Assembly (NCBI RefSeq): GCF_021155775.2
Contig: NC_060234.1
Coordinates: 4,617,283-4,681,282 of the forward strand
Length of the DNA stretch: 64,000 nucleotides
From: Neodiprion pinetum
Lineage: Eukaryota; Arthropoda; Insecta; Hymenoptera; Diprionidae
Reading direction: 5' to 3'
Shown here: positions 61,953 through 64,000 of the stretch, one piece after another
How positions within the stretch are numbered: the stretch's first letter is position 1
Layout: each line of letters begins with the position of its first letter
Program-made: the position numbers and the translations under genes
Notes under the pieces: generated by a model
Told to the model about the DNA's origin: nothing
The model's database searches: none
The model's input: only the letters and a program-made list of their open reading frames with translations

Positions 61953-63816
61953 TTCTTGGCAAATTTTTTCCTCAATTTATAAACATAATAATGAAAAAAG
62001 AAACTCCGAATATCAAATGGTTTTGATATCGTGTGTTAAAAATTGATAAATTTACATTTTTATAATTAATACAACTACTCGGTATTGAATAATTAATTGG
62101 ACATCGTTGATCGTAAACAAATAAACGAGAAAAATAAAGTGTTACACAAATTCGACTACGATAATGTTGGTGACGATTACAGTAATAATATGATAATAAT
62201 AGTCATAACAATCCGTTGCAAAATTATTGTTCAAACGGTCAATTGACCGCTTCCTCTACGTAATATCTACGTGCAATAGGTGTGATAATACTTTATGTAT
62301 ATAATATCGACCCCTCGATGAAAATATTTCGCACAAAGGGCGGCGTAAAGTTAATATAGAGAACGTGAAAAGACGTACTTAAATTATACGGTAAATTAAA
62401 CAGCTATGAAATTATTGCTCAACTGTAATGTGATCGAATCGTACGAAATATTATTTCTAATTACTCGAATATACGTGAATTACGATTGAAAAAAAAAAAT
62501 ATATATATAGGAAATATTTACAATGTTTTACATATATGGGCCGAGCCAGCAATTATCAACAAATGAACTTGACGTCTGAAATTTTCACTCTTTGTAGCGT
62601 GTAATAAGATAGAAAAGTTCACAAGGTTTGAAGCTTGTCCAACTTGACGTTCGCAAAAAACGGAAAAAAAAATAAATAAATAAATAAATTACGAAACAAT
62701 AAGTAAAAGTTTTGTGAAAAATTAACACCTTTCCGAATATGTTATTCATTTCTGGATAACTTTTTTTAAACCAACATGAGAAATACGTTTTCCGGTGGAA
62801 AAAAAAAAAAACCGCTTTCGAAGAATCGATAAAAAGAAAAATTGGACAATGTAATATAATTACATACGCATAAATTATGCATCTCGTATTATTCCAATTC
62901 TTCTTTTTTATCGATTCCTCGAAGCTGAAATCTCGCGTCCGGTTAAATCGCAGATCGATAAATTATCTACAATTTCACTGATTAATATATTTTAATGTAA
63001 TTAAGGTTTGTTTCAGAGAGTTGGTTTTTTTTCTCTTTTTTTTTTTTTTTGTTTTTTTAGATCAGACACGATCTCCGGTACCCATATATCAATGATTTCG
63101 ACTCATTTTTCCTAACATATCAATTAACATGTGTAACTAGTAAGCGATCATTACGATCGTATCTCGCAATTCGCTTCACGTTGTGTACAAGCTACTATTA
63201 TTATTGAGTAAATTATTATTTACTTACTTAATGTGAGCTATTATTATTGAGTAAAAGAAAGAAAAGAAAAAAAAAAACAAACAAACAAATAAACAAACGA
63301 CATGTTTTGTTTCGAATTCGATTTAAAATCAAAACAAGAAATAGAAAACGGATTGCATGTAAGCGATAAGATTCTTGTACAGAGATATTAAGTCATTTGT
63401 ATATTATACAAAAAAAAAAAAAAGAAGAAAGAAAACCACAAAAATATTTCAACGTTCGTCAAAAATGTGTAAAAAAAAAATACAGCGATGTGACAATATT
63501 ACAAAGTATACATCGTACAAAATTGCGTTTCCTCAAATTATTCAGATTTCACAAAGAGAAGAAAAAAAAAATAAAAAATTCGCAACATTTTTTTGCATTC
63601 AAGTTTTCGAGGAAGAAAAAAAAAAACAAATTTCATCACTCCATAGGGCAGAAAAATGAGATCGCTAATGAAACTACAGACTTGAAACTACACATATATA
63701 TATATATATTTATATATATTCTATGTAGCATGGAATTGAATGGGCATTCATAGAGAATATAAAGCAGCGCAAGTGAGTCATTAAACTGTAAAAGCGATCG
63801 ATTAATTGACCGCAAC

Positions 63817-63846
63817 AATCTCTCTCTCTCTCTCTCGCTCTCTCTG
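63817..63846. repeat. (TC)n microsatellite
   Basis: A near-continuous TC dinucleotide run with one GC interruption. It lies just downstream (minus strand) of the candidate upstream exon. Confidence 0.9.
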
Positions 63847-63920
63847 TCACTCGACTAGCAGACCGTAAATTGAAGCAGAAATCCACACAGAGACGAGGAA
63901 GGAAGTTGACTCTGACTCAC

Positions 63921-63966
63921 CGCAGCGAGTTTTCAGATTGAACGCAAATAAGTTGGAACAAATCAT
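63921..63966 (-). CDS. Candidate upstream exon at the window edge, low support
   Basis: On the minus strand, ATG ATT TGT begins an open stretch of 15 codons (MICSNLFAFNLKTRC) plus one base, ending at a good donor (CTGCG then GTGAGT). The one leftover G is exactly the phase needed by exon 1 of ADAM cassette B (giving Glu) and of cassette A (giving Val). The frame stays open upstream to the window edge, so the true start may lie outside. It is not a convincing signal peptide. The phase match could be chance (about one in three). Confidence 0.2.
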
Positions 63967-64000
63967 GCAGACCGAGAGATGACGATAACGAAAATAAATA

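Larger units (their letters stand above)
50755..63920. other. Non-coding 13-kb region upstream of cassette B
   Basis: No conserved exon was recognised on either strand. The sequence is very AT-rich with frequent A/T homopolymers, so open frames here are mostly Phe/Lys/Ile low-complexity shadows. It is probably a long first intron, or 5' flank, of the ADAM gene. Items called separately are the G21 run, the 1.4-kb inverted repeat, a related repeat end at 60577 and a CpG/ETS-like patch near 61.6 kb. A CAG-rich, CpG-richer patch at 53820-53965 could be a UTR exon or promoter but has no usable coding frame. Confidence 0.5.

Overview
The window looks like an insect nuclear chromosome segment. It is AT-rich, with many homopolymers and microsatellites, and its genes carry short GT-AG introns (with one GC-AG). 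Conserved proteins are all of animal type. A secreted phospholipase A1-type lipase and the general codon style make a hymenopteran (possibly a sawfly) my best guess, but that is inference only. I assembled all exons by hand from reading frame, splice sites and phase; no search was run.

Region 1 (about 2-22.5 kb) is a compact housekeeping cluster. It holds the N-terminal half of proteasome subunit PSMD1/Rpn2 (-), TAF9 (+), a secreted lipase (+), TFIIF beta/GTF2F2 (-), DNA polymerase delta subunit POLD3 (-), WDR91 (+) and the SAGA subunit SUPT3H/Spt3 (-). Each was followed exon by exon with consistent phase. PSMD1-TAF9 and POLD3-WDR91 are head-to-head pairs with short shared upstream regions. 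Three RNA polymerase II transcription factors (TAF9, TFIIF beta, Spt3) lie within 16 kb. SUPT3H intron 2 is GC-AG.

Region 2 (22.5-28 kb) is gene-poor. It holds a tRNA-derived SINE-like element, two CTCF-like motifs, a short inverted repeat and microsatellites, and may be a boundary between the compact cluster and the large locus that follows.

Region 3 (28-50.8 kb, all minus strand) is the highlight. It is an ADAM (meltrin-like) membrane metalloprotease locus whose whole ectodomain (prodomain, protease, disintegrin, cysteine-rich, EGF) is present twice in tandem, as two nine-exon cassettes with matching phases. Cassette A (33.5-40.4 kb) has an intact zinc protease motif and is followed by a transmembrane/tail exon. 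Cassette B (40.8-50.8 kb) has the catalytic Glu changed to Ala and no transmembrane exon of its own. Cassette A has no visible signal-peptide exon of its own. The layout suggests one gene that chooses between an active and a dead ectodomain by alternative splicing onto a shared membrane anchor. A 2.8-kb proline/serine-rich exon at 28.1-30.8 kb is phase-compatible as a second, long cytoplasmic tail. The central exon and its introns are almost identical between cassettes, which suggests gene conversion, yet the Glu/Ala difference persists.

Region 4 (50.8-64 kb) has no supported coding gene. It holds a 1.4-kb near-perfect inverted repeat with 650-bp arms (54567-55962), a related single terminus near 60.58 kb, a G21 run, many A/T tracts and, at the very edge, a weak candidate upstream exon in the right phase to feed either ADAM cassette.
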